A stretch of 11,847 nt of DNA from Thiotrichaceae bacterium (GCA_027008665.1 JALVEA010000174.1:1-11847), one strand, 5' to 3'. Positions 1 through 6,620 are shown, numbered from the stretch's first letter. Numbers and translations are program-made. Notes: generated by a model not told the origin, from the sequence alone.

Positions 1-67
1 TAATTTTTTAATTTTAGGAACGCCACAGTATAAACCATGCATAAGACGATAACGATGGAAAATAATA

Positions 68-622
68 ATGAACAATAGCAATATAAATGCTGACAACCTT
101 ATCTGGATTGACCTTGAAATGACAGGGTTAGACACCTTCAATGATGTCATTATTGAAATTGCCACAGTTGTAACTGATAAAAATTTAAATAAATTAGCAG
201 AAGGTCCTGTGATTGCTATTCATCAACCTGATGGCATACTCAATGCAATGGATGACTGGAATCAACAACATCATGGCAGTTCTGGTCTAATCACACGAGT
301 GAAACAGAGCCAGCACAGTGTTCAACAAGCAGAAATGGAAACCATTGAATTTTTACAACAGTATGTGCCAACAGGTGCATCCCCTATGTGTGGCAATAGC
401 ATCTGTCAAGATCGTCGTTTTATGGCGCGCCTTATGCCTGATTTAGAAGCTTATTTTCATTATCGCAATTTAGATGTTAGTACATTAAAAGAATTAGCTG
501 CACGTTGGAAACCTGAAGCACTCAATCAGTTTGAAAAAAAAGGCGCCCATCTTGCTTTGGATGATATATTAGAATCCATTAAGGAATTACAGTTTTATCG
601 TCAGGAAATTTTGTCGATTTAA
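68..622 (+). CDS. orn: Oligoribonuclease (3'-5' exoribonuclease, DEDDh family)
   Basis: This cytoplasmic exonuclease degrades very short RNAs (2-5 nt) to mononucleotides, the last step of mRNA decay, and also clears the pGpG left from c-di-GMP breakdown. At 184 residues it has the usual family length. The DEDDh catalytic set is complete: D15 and E17 in IDLEMTGL, D115 in the CQDRRF stretch, and H161 and D166 in HLALDDI. The N-terminal extension before LIWIDLEMTG is a few residues longer than in E. coli. The ATG at 68 is preceded by a weak GGA about 8 bases upstream, and no better in-frame start is visible. The gene stands alone on the + strand and converges on the small membrane protein gene, with only 8 bases between the stops. 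Orn is typical of gamma- and betaproteobacteria, which supports the taxonomic guess. The identification is very secure. Confidence 0.97.
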   Translation: MNNSNINADNLIWIDLEMTGLDTFNDVIIEIATVVTDKNLNKLAEGPVIAIHQPDGILNAMDDWNQQHHGSSGLITRVKQSQHSVQQAEMETIEFLQQYVPTGASPMCGNSICQDRRFMARLMPDLEAYFHYRNLDVSTLKELAARWKPEALNQFEKKGAHLALDDILESIKELQFYRQEILSI

Positions 623-630
623 AATATTTA

Positions 631-894
631 TTAATCTGTCTTCACTGACTTTTCTTTAAGCAGTTTTTTCCTAAGTAAATCAACACGACTAACAGGCTTC
701 TCTTTTCGCGGATATTGAATTACGATCGAAAAAGGTAAGGTTACAATTGCAAAGCCTACCGCCGCTATCGCAAATATTTTCGTATATTCATCCACCCCTA
801 GAAGCTTTGTTACAGCCACCATAATTGAACAAAATAATGCGCCAAACATTAAAAATGTAACAAATCTAATTTGTTTTTTATTTTGCTTCCCCAT
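631..894 (-). CDS. Small two-helix membrane protein, unknown function
   Basis: I do not recognise this 87-residue protein. It has a basic N-terminus (KQNKKQIR), a first hydrophobic segment at about residues 11-28 and a second at about 38-59. A strongly basic tail follows (PRKEK, LLRKKLLKEK). The positive ends predict that both termini lie in the cytoplasm and the short loop (KLLGVDEYTK) in the periplasm. The start is well supported: AAAGGGGG lies about 8 bases upstream of the ATG at 894, and a good sigma70-like promoter lies further upstream. It appears to be a single-gene unit. It could be an accessory or assembly subunit of a membrane complex, but neither sequence nor neighbours indicate one. 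I am confident that it is expressed, but no function can be assigned. Confidence 0.75.
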   Translation of the reverse strand: MGKQNKKQIRFVTFLMFGALFCSIMVAVTKLLGVDEYTKIFAIAAVGFAIVTLPFSIVIQYPRKEKPVSRVDLLRKKLLKEKSVKTD

Positions 895-933
895 AGCCCA
901 AGCCCCCTTTGTTTATTTGTATAACTAGTATAC

Positions 934-962
934 AGTATAAATAAATTTTATACATAAGTAAA
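934..962 (-). promoter_or_regulatory. Candidate sigma70 promoter of the small membrane protein gene
   Basis: On the minus strand a -35 box TTTACT (957-962) and a -10 box TATACT (934-939) are separated by exactly 17 bases. The boxes match consensus at 4/6 and 5/6 positions. Transcription would start near 927, giving a leader of roughly 30 bases that contains the AAAGGGGG ribosome binding site. The surrounding DNA is very AT-rich, so chance matches are possible, but position and spacing fit. Confidence 0.45.
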
Positions 963-1049
963 TTTCATTATTTCTATAATATTTATCTATACTTGTTATG
1001 TGGAAATAAATTTATTTATATATTTCATAGAACTAGGATCAATAGGAAT

Positions 1050-2459
1050 TCAACTATCATCATCCAAAGTGTTTGCTCTTTCTTCGTTGTCTATTTCCTT
1101 ATTTTTACAGTGCTTTTTAAGAAGAATTCCAAGCCGTTGAATACGATTTTCATTATGAACTTTCATTAAAGTTTGTTTGCTTTGTTGCCAGTATCGACAT
1201 GCTTTTTCTGTTTGATTCCATATTTGATAGAGGAAACCAAGATTTGTCTGCTGTTGTGAAACTCCGTCTAAATGCTGTAACTGCCGATAAATTTGGAGTG
1301 ATTTTAGATGTGAAGATTCAGATTGAGTGAATTTTTTCTGTAAACGATTCAATACCCCTAAATGACTATGCTGATCGGCAACTCCTTGTTGTTGATCAAT
1401 TTTTTGATAAATGCGCAATGATTTATCAAAAAATTCTTTAGCTTTATCAGCTTGTCCTTGCTGTTGCTTTAGAATACCAAGATTGCTGTAGCTACTGGCT
1501 ATTTTTGTTTGATTACGATTTTTTTTATAAATTTCCAACGCCTTTTGATAATATTGCTTTGCCTTATCAAAATCTTGATATTGATAATAAAGACTGGCTA
1601 AAGAAGATTGAATACTAGCAATACTATTGTTTTGCTTTAATCCCTCATAATAGCTAAAGGCTAGCAAATAATGTTTTTCTGATAATTCAAATTTATTTTT
1701 TTTCTTATAGATAATAGCAAGATTTTCATTATTAGAAGCCAAACTAACTCTATTATCTCTCATCTCATTAATTTTTAATGCTTTTAAGTAGAATTCTTCT
1801 GCTTTATCTAATTTGCCTTGCATTTGATACAATAATGCAAAATTAGCTAGAGCAATTGCTTTTGCCGTTATATCATCGCCTGAGGATTTCAGAACTCTAC
1901 TATAGGCATTTTCAGCTAAACCAAACTGCTTTTGCTGACGGTATAAATGACCTAATCTATTCCATGCATTACTGTTTTGATCATCAAATTGACTTGCTTT
2001 TTTATAAGCATACAAGGCAAGTTGTGATGATTTAAGTTGTTGTAAATTACCAATATCAACCCAAATCTTTGCAACCTCGCGTGATTCTTCTTCATCCTCA
2101 ACAGATTCAATTAAATAATTTAATGCAGCATCTAAATCTAATTTTTGCAATAAATACAATACTTTATTGTTATTATTTTTCTGTAGATGTTGCAAGCTAT
2201 TATTCACACTCTGCAATAGATTGTTTTTTTTCTCAAAGGGTAAATCATAAGCAATAAATTTATTAACTAATTGAGCCGCTAACGCATTGATTGAATCTAT
2301 TTCAACCGTGCTAATAAAAGTATTTTTGTCAGTTTTTGACTTAGGAAAGGTTGTGACTATATCTTTTAGCACCCAGACAATCACAATAATAACGGCGATT
2401 AATAAAATAGCAAGCAATCTGCTTGACCAACTTATATTGGATTTTCTTATTGATAACAT
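1050..2459 (-). CDS. Membrane-anchored TPR-repeat protein
   Basis: This protein of about 470 residues has a short basic N-terminus and one hydrophobic segment (about residues 16-34, counted from the GTG at 2465). A low-complexity Asn/Gln/Lys-rich region follows, and then tandem tetratricopeptide repeats. A first TPR lies around 165-197. Six further 40-residue repeats occupy about 202-441, with the recurring pattern of a small residue, LG or LA, LY, and KA..Y.KAL.IY. TPRs are protein-binding helical pairs, so the protein is probably a scaffold. The positive-inside rule places the repeats in the periplasm. The ATG at 2459 is preferred; a GTG two codons earlier (2465) is equally open, and neither has a clear ribosome binding site. 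It follows the DEAD-box-like gene by about 65 bases and may share its transcript. A short acidic tail (NEERANTLDDDS) ends it. The binding partner is unknown. Confidence 0.85.
   Translation of the reverse strand: MLSIRKSNISWSSRLLAILLIAVIIVIVWVLKDIVTTFPKSKTDKNTFISTVEIDSINALAAQLVNKFIAYDLPFEKKNNLLQSVNNSLQHLQKNNNNKVLYLLQKLDLDAALNYLIESVEDEEESREVAKIWVDIGNLQQLKSSQLALYAYKKASQFDDQNSNAWNRLGHLYRQQKQFGLAENAYSRVLKSSGDDITAKAIALANFALLYQMQGKLDKAEEFYLKALKINEMRDNRVSLASNNENLAIIYKKKNKFELSEKHYLLAFSYYEGLKQNNSIASIQSSLASLYYQYQDFDKAKQYYQKALEIYKKNRNQTKIASSYSNLGILKQQQGQADKAKEFFDKSLRIYQKIDQQQGVADQHSHLGVLNRLQKKFTQSESSHLKSLQIYRQLQHLDGVSQQQTNLGFLYQIWNQTEKACRYWQQSKQTLMKVHNENRIQRLGILLKKHCKNKEIDNEERANTLDDDS
1143..1862 (-). repeat. 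Six tandem 120-bp (40-residue) TPR-coding repeats
   Basis: The coding sequence for residues about 202-441 of the TPR protein is built of six in-register units of exactly 40 residues. Each unit has an NLG/NLA/SLA core followed by LY/IL and a KA.E.Y..AL.IY-like helix B. The units are diverged at DNA level. The constant 40-residue period is typical of the longer, kinesin-light-chain-like TPR class rather than the 34-residue class. Confidence 0.7.
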
Positions 2460-2524
2460 AGTCACAGAGTATACTAAGGAACGTGCATGAAATAACTTGA
2501 AACGTCCTTTTTAAAGAGTACGGA

Positions 2525-4036
2525 CTATTTAAGCAGACTTTTCTTGCTCTCTTTATAACGTATAACAACTCGCTTAGTCTTAACCGTTCTTTCTTTAGGT
2601 TCTGCAAAGTCTGATTGCCAATTATCATTGGTTTTCTTTTGCATTGGACGACTTGATAAATTACGTCTACGTTGCCCTCCCCCCTCTAAACGATTATGGA
2701 GTCCTTTGCGGATACGTCTTTTATTTTTAGTTTTATTATTTTGTGGCTTATTACGCCTATTCTTATTATTACTTATTATCGTTTTTTTATTTTTAATCTG
2801 TTTTTTCTGCCCTAGCGGTTTTTGTGAGACGAAAGGATTTAGTGGCTCAAGACCAGGCACAACTTCTTGTTCTAATTCACGTCCCATTATTTTTTCTATG
2901 GTTTTCAGTGCATTATAATCCCGTCCGTCGGCTAAAATAATAGCAGATTCATCACGTTGAATTTGATAATTTTTCAGTCTTTCCTCATATTTACTGATCT
3001 TATAAGGCAACTCAAAATGTAATAAATGTTGCGCCTGCCCCTTAGGAATATCCACTCTACATTGATCACTAATTAACAATATTGCATTATCAGAAGATTT
3101 TATTTCCTCTGCCGATAACTTTCTTGCTAAATCTGCCGCATGTCCATGATTAGCCAAATTATCCAATAATTTTTCTGCAGATTTAAGGGTTGAGGTATGA
3201 ATAACGGTCGGCTCTCCTGAAAATTCATCCAACAAATGATCCATAAGTGCAATTTTATGTGTATAGTCATCCGCCACATGGACTATATGCGGAAGATTAG
3301 GTAATTCAATTTTATGCTGTGGTTTATTAACCACCTTTCTCTTTAGTATTTTTTTCTTTGGATTACGTTTCTCTACTTTATTTTTCTTCTTTTCACGTAC
3401 TCCAGTTTTTTCTTCTTCTGCAATTTTTATTTCTTCTGCATCAGGAAATAAAGCACGTACATAAGGTGTTACTTCCTTATCATCACGAATAAAAGCAACG
3501 GTTGGACAATCATCACCTGTTTGTGACAAGATTTTGTCCAACAAGTCTTGCATATTTTTATGATAAATCGTTGTTAGATCATCAACAATGAGCATTTCTA
3601 ACTTGGAAAAATCTGCCTTGTTATTATCAATTAGATCATTCAATCTTCCAGGTGTTGCTATCATCAAATCAAGCGGACGACGCATCAAACGCATTTGCGG
3701 TTGGTAAGGTCTACCACTCACCACGAAACCAAAGCGCATATTATGAGCAAGACGTTTAAGGGTGTAATTAATTTGACTGACACGGTCACGTCTTGATGTC
3801 AATATCAAAATTCGTGCTCCCCTCTTTTCCTCAACAGGATGAGCTAGAATATAATTAATTGCAGGAATTAAAAACGCGCCTGTTTTCCCAGCAGCAGTCT
3901 GACTCCAAACAAGCACATCTTTTCTCTTAGCTATCAAAGGAATAAGTTGTGACTGCAATTCAGTTGGAGACTGATAGCCTGCTTCTGCAATAGATGCAAC
4001 AAAGTCTTGTTGCAGATTTAAATCTAAAAATGACAA
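2525..4036 (-). CDS. Degenerate RhlE-like DEAD-box protein with basic tail (probable pseudo-helicase)
   Basis: The two RecA-like lobes align end to end with RhlE/RhlB-type DEAD-box RNA helicases. From the start used here, motif I (SQTAAGKT, 45-52) keeps the Walker A lysine, and the TPGR motif (128-131) is intact. The DEAD box is DDLT (152-155), SAT of motif III is IRD (183-185), motif V is shortened to SDQCRVDI, and the motif VI position (HRxGRxGR) reads EERLKNYQ, so its arginines are lost. RhlE landmarks such as ELP and PGLEPLNP remain in place. A Lys/Arg-rich insert (about 210-242) joins the lobes, and a tail of about 100 residues rich in K, R and N probably binds RNA. Helicase activity is unlikely; nucleotide or RNA binding is plausible. 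The TTG at 4036 is chosen because GAGGGA lies 8 bases upstream and translation then begins (M)SFLDLNL as in RhlE. Open reading continues to an ATG at 4060 and a TTG at 4066. Confidence 0.85.
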   Translation of the reverse strand: MSFLDLNLQQDFVASIAEAGYQSPTELQSQLIPLIAKRKDVLVWSQTAAGKTGAFLIPAINYILAHPVEEKRGARILILTSRRDRVSQINYTLKRLAHNMRFGFVVSGRPYQPQMRLMRRPLDLMIATPGRLNDLIDNNKADFSKLEMLIVDDLTTIYHKNMQDLLDKILSQTGDDCPTVAFIRDDKEVTPYVRALFPDAEEIKIAEEEKTGVREKKKNKVEKRNPKKKILKRKVVNKPQHKIELPNLPHIVHVADDYTHKIALMDHLLDEFSGEPTVIHTSTLKSAEKLLDNLANHGHAADLARKLSAEEIKSSDNAILLISDQCRVDIPKGQAQHLLHFELPYKISKYEERLKNYQIQRDESAIILADGRDYNALKTIEKIMGRELEQEVVPGLEPLNPFVSQKPLGQKKQIKNKKTIISNNKNRRNKPQNNKTKNKRRIRKGLHNRLEGGGQRRRNLSSRPMQKKTNDNWQSDFAEPKERTVKTKRVVIRYKESKKSLLK

Positions 4037-4050
4037 GTATAAGTTCCCTC
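4037..4050 (-). promoter_or_regulatory. Ribosome binding site that decides the TTG start of the DEAD-box-like gene
   Basis: GAGGGA on the minus strand (4045-4050) is followed by an 8-base spacer and TTG (4034-4036). This is the best Shine-Dalgarno match in the region, and it lies downstream of the ATG at 4060, so it cannot serve that codon. It moves the start to the residue where homology to RhlE proteins begins. Confidence 0.6.
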
Positions 4051-4066
4051 GGTCTCGCATTAACAA

Positions 4067-4568
4067 TGATGACGAGTCATGGGTTATGAAAATGGCTTGT
4101 AAGAAAAAGCTTTCTGGTTGTATCAGGGTTTACACCAAGCTTACAGATAGTCCAAGATGTCTATAACCCCAAGTTATATTATTTTTAACATCTCTGCACC
4201 CTAATAGATGCGAGCCAAATAAAGTGATCATTAGCGATCAGCCAGCCTACGCGGAAATTTATAGCATTACTCTAGTTGAGTCAAGCTAAGCCTAGATATA
4301 TGGCCGAATTTTACTCTTATTATTTTATATTAAATTTTAACTAATCCTATTAACATTATGATTATCTTCTATTTTTATCTAAAATAAGCAAAGTAAATCA
4401 ATCTAATAAATTTAGTCATTTATTTTTTCATTTTTAACATTTTTTTATTGATACTTATATATTTTTGCTTCAAAAAATGAAAGAATAACAGGGTTGGAGT
4501 GGTTTTCAACTGTAAGGTTTTACGGTGACTATCTCTACATCCAAATCTAAAATATAAAGGTAAATTTT
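4067..4568. other. 502-base intergenic region without a recognised gene
   Basis: The region separates the minus-strand DEAD-box-like gene from the plus-strand 53-residue ORF. The left part (about 4080-4300) is less AT-rich and has several small inverted repeats: TGTAAG/CTTACA flanking about 4097-4145, and TGATC/GATCA at 4225-4240. It also holds the likely minus-strand promoter at 4258-4284, so this part would be a leader transcript. The right part (about 4305-4480) is extremely AT-rich. Bases 4490-4560 form the leader of the small ORF, with a short GTTG/CAAC pairing and a purine-rich ribosome binding site. No tRNA, known riboswitch or transposon end was recognised. Confidence 0.6.
4258..4284 (-). 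promoter_or_regulatory. Candidate extended -10 promoter of the DEAD-box-like gene
   Basis: On the minus strand a -35 box TTGACT (4279-4284) lies 15 bases from a -10 box TATAAA (4258-4263), which is preceded by TGC, an extended -10 (TGn). The spacer is shorter than the ideal 17, but the extended -10 compensates. The predicted start near 4250 gives a leader of about 215 bases before the TTG at 4036. Confidence 0.4.
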
Positions 4569-4730
4569 ATGAGTACACAAAAATCAACTAGACCTAAAGT
4601 TCCAGAAGGCAAAGCGCGTTATCTAACAACTCGCCAGAATGAACCAACTAAAAAAGGGTTTGTTGGCTACACAACAACTTGGGAAGCATTTCAGAAAGAA
4701 GTGAAATACGAGACTCCTAAAAAACCTTAA
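4569..4730 (+). CDS. Small basic protein of 53 residues, unknown
   Basis: This is a short but well-formed gene. AAAGG lies 8 bases upstream of the ATG, and the frame runs 53 codons to TAA. The protein has nine Lys and three Arg against five Glu (net about +7), nine Thr and no Cys or His. It starts MSTQKSTRPKVPEGKARY and ends in KYETPKKP. The centre (GFVGYTTTWEAF) is the only moderately hydrophobic part and looks like a small strand-helix unit. There is no signal peptide or membrane segment. Such composition fits a nucleic-acid- or ribosome-associated small protein, but I do not recognise the family and assign no function. It has its own upstream region, stands alone on the + strand, and is followed by a strong hairpin at 4786-4813 shared with the convergent TPR gene. 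Confidence 0.6.
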   Translation: MSTQKSTRPKVPEGKARYLTTRQNEPTKKGFVGYTTTWEAFQKEVKYETPKKP

Positions 4731-4785
4731 GTTATTGATTACTTAGTCATCTTTTATTTGACAAGTATTATTTAACAAGTACTAG

Positions 4786-4813
4786 TTGCGCGAAACCTTT
4801 TGGTTTCGCGCAA
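4786..4813. terminator. Perfect 12-bp GC-rich hairpin between convergent genes, possible bidirectional terminator
   Basis: TTGCGCGAAACC (4786-4797) and its exact reverse complement (4802-4813) flank a TTTT loop. The hairpin lies 55 bases after the stop of the + strand small ORF and 55 bases after the stop of the minus-strand TPR gene, which suits a shared terminator. There is no T-run on either side, so it is not a textbook intrinsic terminator. It could instead protect 3' ends or be a dispersed palindrome. Confidence 0.5.
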
Positions 4814-4868
4814 TCGAAAAATCTACTTTCCCAAAAATAGTAATTTAATCATTTACTAAAGGCAGTTT

Positions 4869-5705
4869 CTAAATTCCTGCTAAAACTGTTTGAGCATTTG
4901 CTTGTTGCTCTTGAGTGAGTTCTAGATATTTTTTTTCTTCAATATCAGTTAAAAATTCAACTAATAAATCAAAATTATTCAACGCCTTTTTTGCTATATC
5001 AGCATCTTTCTTCATTTCTGCTAATAAGCGTTGCGTTGTTGCTAAATTAGCTAAGATCATTACCCAACCCACTGGATTTTTTTCTTGAGGTGTTTCTTCA
5101 AGCGCACCTTGATAACATACTAAAGATTCTAGTAAAACATCAGGATTTTGCTGTGACTTCCCAAGAACTTGCAGTGAAACACCCAAATTATTTTGTGTAA
5201 TAGCCCAATCTTTAGGCTTTTTTTCACGCTTTTGTGCCCTCAATGCATTATTGAAAGCTGCAATAGACATTTGTAGAAAGCGTTGATCTTTTTTCATTTC
5301 ACCTAGTATCTGTAATACAGTACCAAGATTATTAAAGGTAGTCGCCCAATAATCTTCCATTGTTTGGCGTGTCCAGACACGCAATACACATTTGTAAGCC
5401 TCAACAGCATCTTCTAAAAGCTGTATACCATTTTTTTCTCGCATACCTAAAGTATGAAGGGCTGCCGCAAGATGATTCTGAGCAATTGCCCAACCTTGTG
5501 GGGTCGCTTTCTCATCAGCATCCTCAATAGTGGCCTCAAAAACAGCGACTGATTCTTCTAACATCGGTATATCAGCAGGATCATAGCCTACAGTGATAAA
5601 ATGATGCCCTAGATTGTCTAATGCTGATGCCCAGACAAGTGGCTCACTCTCATGATGAAGTTCTGATAATGTATTTTCAAATTCTGCTAATCGTTTTGCT
5701 GACAT
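4869..5705 (-). CDS. Soluble TPR-repeat protein, last gene of the post-aprA set
   Basis: This 278-residue protein consists almost entirely of helical repeats. The marker is a tryptophan followed by A, then NNLG or an equivalent, then L..LG. These tryptophans fall at residues 25, 72, 120, 167 and 214, a period of 47-48, which is longer than a normal 34-residue TPR because of a loop in each unit. This W-A...NNLG...LG type is common in sulfur bacteria and cyanobacteria and usually mediates protein-protein contact. There is no signal peptide or membrane helix, so it should be cytoplasmic. The ATG at 5705 follows the stop of the FKBP-like gene by only 9 bases, with just a weak GAG upstream, suggesting translational coupling. 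The partner is unknown; a link to the FKBP-like protein or to APS reductase is only inferred from position. Confidence 0.85.
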   Translation of the reverse strand: MSAKRLAEFENTLSELHHESEPLVWASALDNLGHHFITVGYDPADIPMLEESVAVFEATIEDADEKATPQGWAIAQNHLAAALHTLGMREKNGIQLLEDAVEAYKCVLRVWTRQTMEDYWATTFNNLGTVLQILGEMKKDQRFLQMSIAAFNNALRAQKREKKPKDWAITQNNLGVSLQVLGKSQQNPDVLLESLVCYQGALEETPQEKNPVGWVMILANLATTQRLLAEMKKDADIAKKALNNFDLLVEFLTDIEEKKYLELTQEQQANAQTVLAGI

Positions 5706-5714
5706 CCGCTATGC

Positions 5715-6227
5715 TCATTGGTTACTTAGAATTTCATTAAGATCAGGACTATCGTCTGTCTTTCCGCCGATAGCAATTTCTTCATCGGTTGCATCACGAA
5801 TACTGAGAACTTCAAGTTTGAAAAGAAGCTCTCTGCCAGAAAGAGGATTATTGCCATCAACTGTCAATGTTTTATCATCAAAACGGGTGACAATAAAATT
5901 TTTAGATTTACCATCTTCATTTTCCATGGTAATAGTCATACCCACTTCTCTGAATTCTTCAGGAACATTCTCAATACGATCAGTAAAGACTAAGGATTCA
6001 TCTCTAGGTCCATAAAGTTGATCGCCATCAATTGGTAATGTAATAAGATCACCCACTTCTCTACCATCTAACTCAGCAACAACTTCTGGGGATAAAATAC
6101 CATTTTCCACTCCATGAACATAACCAAGAGGAAATTCAACGGTATTGAGAATATCGCCTGTTTTTTTGTCGATTACTTTGTAATTTAGTTCGACAAATTT
6201 ATTGTCTTCTATTATATCTTTCATCAT
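5715..6227 (-). CDS. SlyD-like FKBP-type peptidyl-prolyl isomerase / chaperone
   Basis: The 170 residues match the SlyD-like FKBP family in order. An N-terminal strand region (VELNYKVIDKKTGDIL, about 12-27) leads to YVHGVENGILSPEVVAEL (37-53) and GREVGDLITLP (55-65). The LYGPRDESLVF turn (71-81) leads into the insert-in-flap chaperone domain (about 75-118). VDGNNPLSGREL (123-134) corresponds to the SlyD VDGNHPLAG motif. The family isomerises X-Pro bonds and binds unfolded or partly folded clients. The long His/Cys metal-binding tail of E. coli SlyD is absent; the C-terminus is acidic. The histidine of NHPLAG is Asn here. The start is ATG 6227, next to the stop of the upstream gene (6231-6233); a TTG at 6230 and ATG at 6224 are also in frame. 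The gene sits inside a tightly packed three-gene unit. Confidence 0.85.
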   Translation of the reverse strand: MMKDIIEDNKFVELNYKVIDKKTGDILNTVEFPLGYVHGVENGILSPEVVAELDGREVGDLITLPIDGDQLYGPRDESLVFTDRIENVPEEFREVGMTITMENEDGKSKNFIVTRFDDKTLTVDGNNPLSGRELLFKLEVLSIRDATDEEIAIGGKTDDSPDLNEILSNQ

Positions 6228-6230
6228 CAA

Positions 6231-6581
6231 TTAAAAAATGGTTGCACCAAAAATCTTTACTTCTTCTCCTTCATAACCTAGAACGAGTCGTCCTAGCCAC
6301 TCGCCAGGTAGCTTGTTATTAGTTTGACGATAAAGAACTGTCACATATTCTCCACGCCGAATAATACCCAAGAAATCTCTGTCTTTATTTAAATTTTTAG
6401 TCAATTCACTTCTTGCAAATTGTTTCCCCATTTCTACTTCATTTGCCCCTCTTTTCATATCAAGAGAAAAATGGCGAGTAAACGCACCGTAGTTTTTATT
6501 ATTTGAGTATTTAACAAGCTCATCCCACCATGGATTAGCAATTGCTAATATTTCTTCATCTGTTTTATCAATAATATTCAT
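6231..6581 (-). CDS. Conserved-looking 116-residue protein, possible NTF2-like fold
   Basis: I do not recognise a named family. The layout resembles small NTF2-like or SnoaL-like proteins. N-terminal helices (DEEILAIANPWWDELVKYSN, 8-27, and YGAFTRHFSLDM, 31-42) precede a charged helix (about 48-63). Alternating strands follow: FLGIIRRGEYVTVLYRQ (70-86), EWLGRLVLGYEGEEVKIFGATIF (94-116). The paired Trp in NPWW and the compact C-terminus ending in GATIF look like conserved core positions. There is no signal peptide or membrane segment. Its ATG at 6581 has a weak GGA about 11 bases upstream. It is the first gene of a three-gene unit, its stop almost touching the start of the SlyD-like gene, and it is separated from aprA by an intrinsic terminator. 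The fold assignment is an inference from the pattern of predicted helices and strands. Confidence 0.8.
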   Translation of the reverse strand: MNIIDKTDEEILAIANPWWDELVKYSNNKNYGAFTRHFSLDMKRGANEVEMGKQFARSELTKNLNKDRDFLGIIRRGEYVTVLYRQTNNKLPGEWLGRLVLGYEGEEVKIFGATIF

Positions 6582-6620
6582 CTAATATTTTCCATCACTA
6601 AATTTTTTAATAGCATAAAT

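Noticed and set aside
1..67. Possible divergent gene start on the minus strand before orn
   Set aside because: A short ATG frame is open to the edge, but it is only about a dozen codons with no ribosome binding site, too little to support a call.
1004..1017. Perfect 14-bp palindrome AAATAAATTTATTT
   Set aside because: Made only of A and T in extremely AT-rich DNA, so expected by chance; it is not followed by terminator features.
2341..2628. 95-codon open frame on the minus strand spanning the TPR/DEAD-box-like boundary
   Set aside because: It overlaps the 3' end of one clear gene and the 5' end of the other and shows no domain or ribosome binding site.
2628..2918. 96-codon + strand frame rich in Leu, Phe and Arg
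   Set aside because: It is antisense to the Lys/Arg/Asn-rich tail of the DEAD-box-like protein, which automatically produces such a hydrophobic reading.
4092..4166. 24-codon + strand ORF with three cysteines in the intergenic region
   Set aside because: No convincing ribosome binding site or promoter, and the stretch is better explained as leader of the minus-strand gene.
4758..4786. Consensus -35 box TTGACA on the + strand upstream of the 12-bp hairpin
   Set aside because: The -10 at proper spacing (TACTAG or ACTAGT) is poor, and transcription would start inside the hairpin with no + strand gene beyond.
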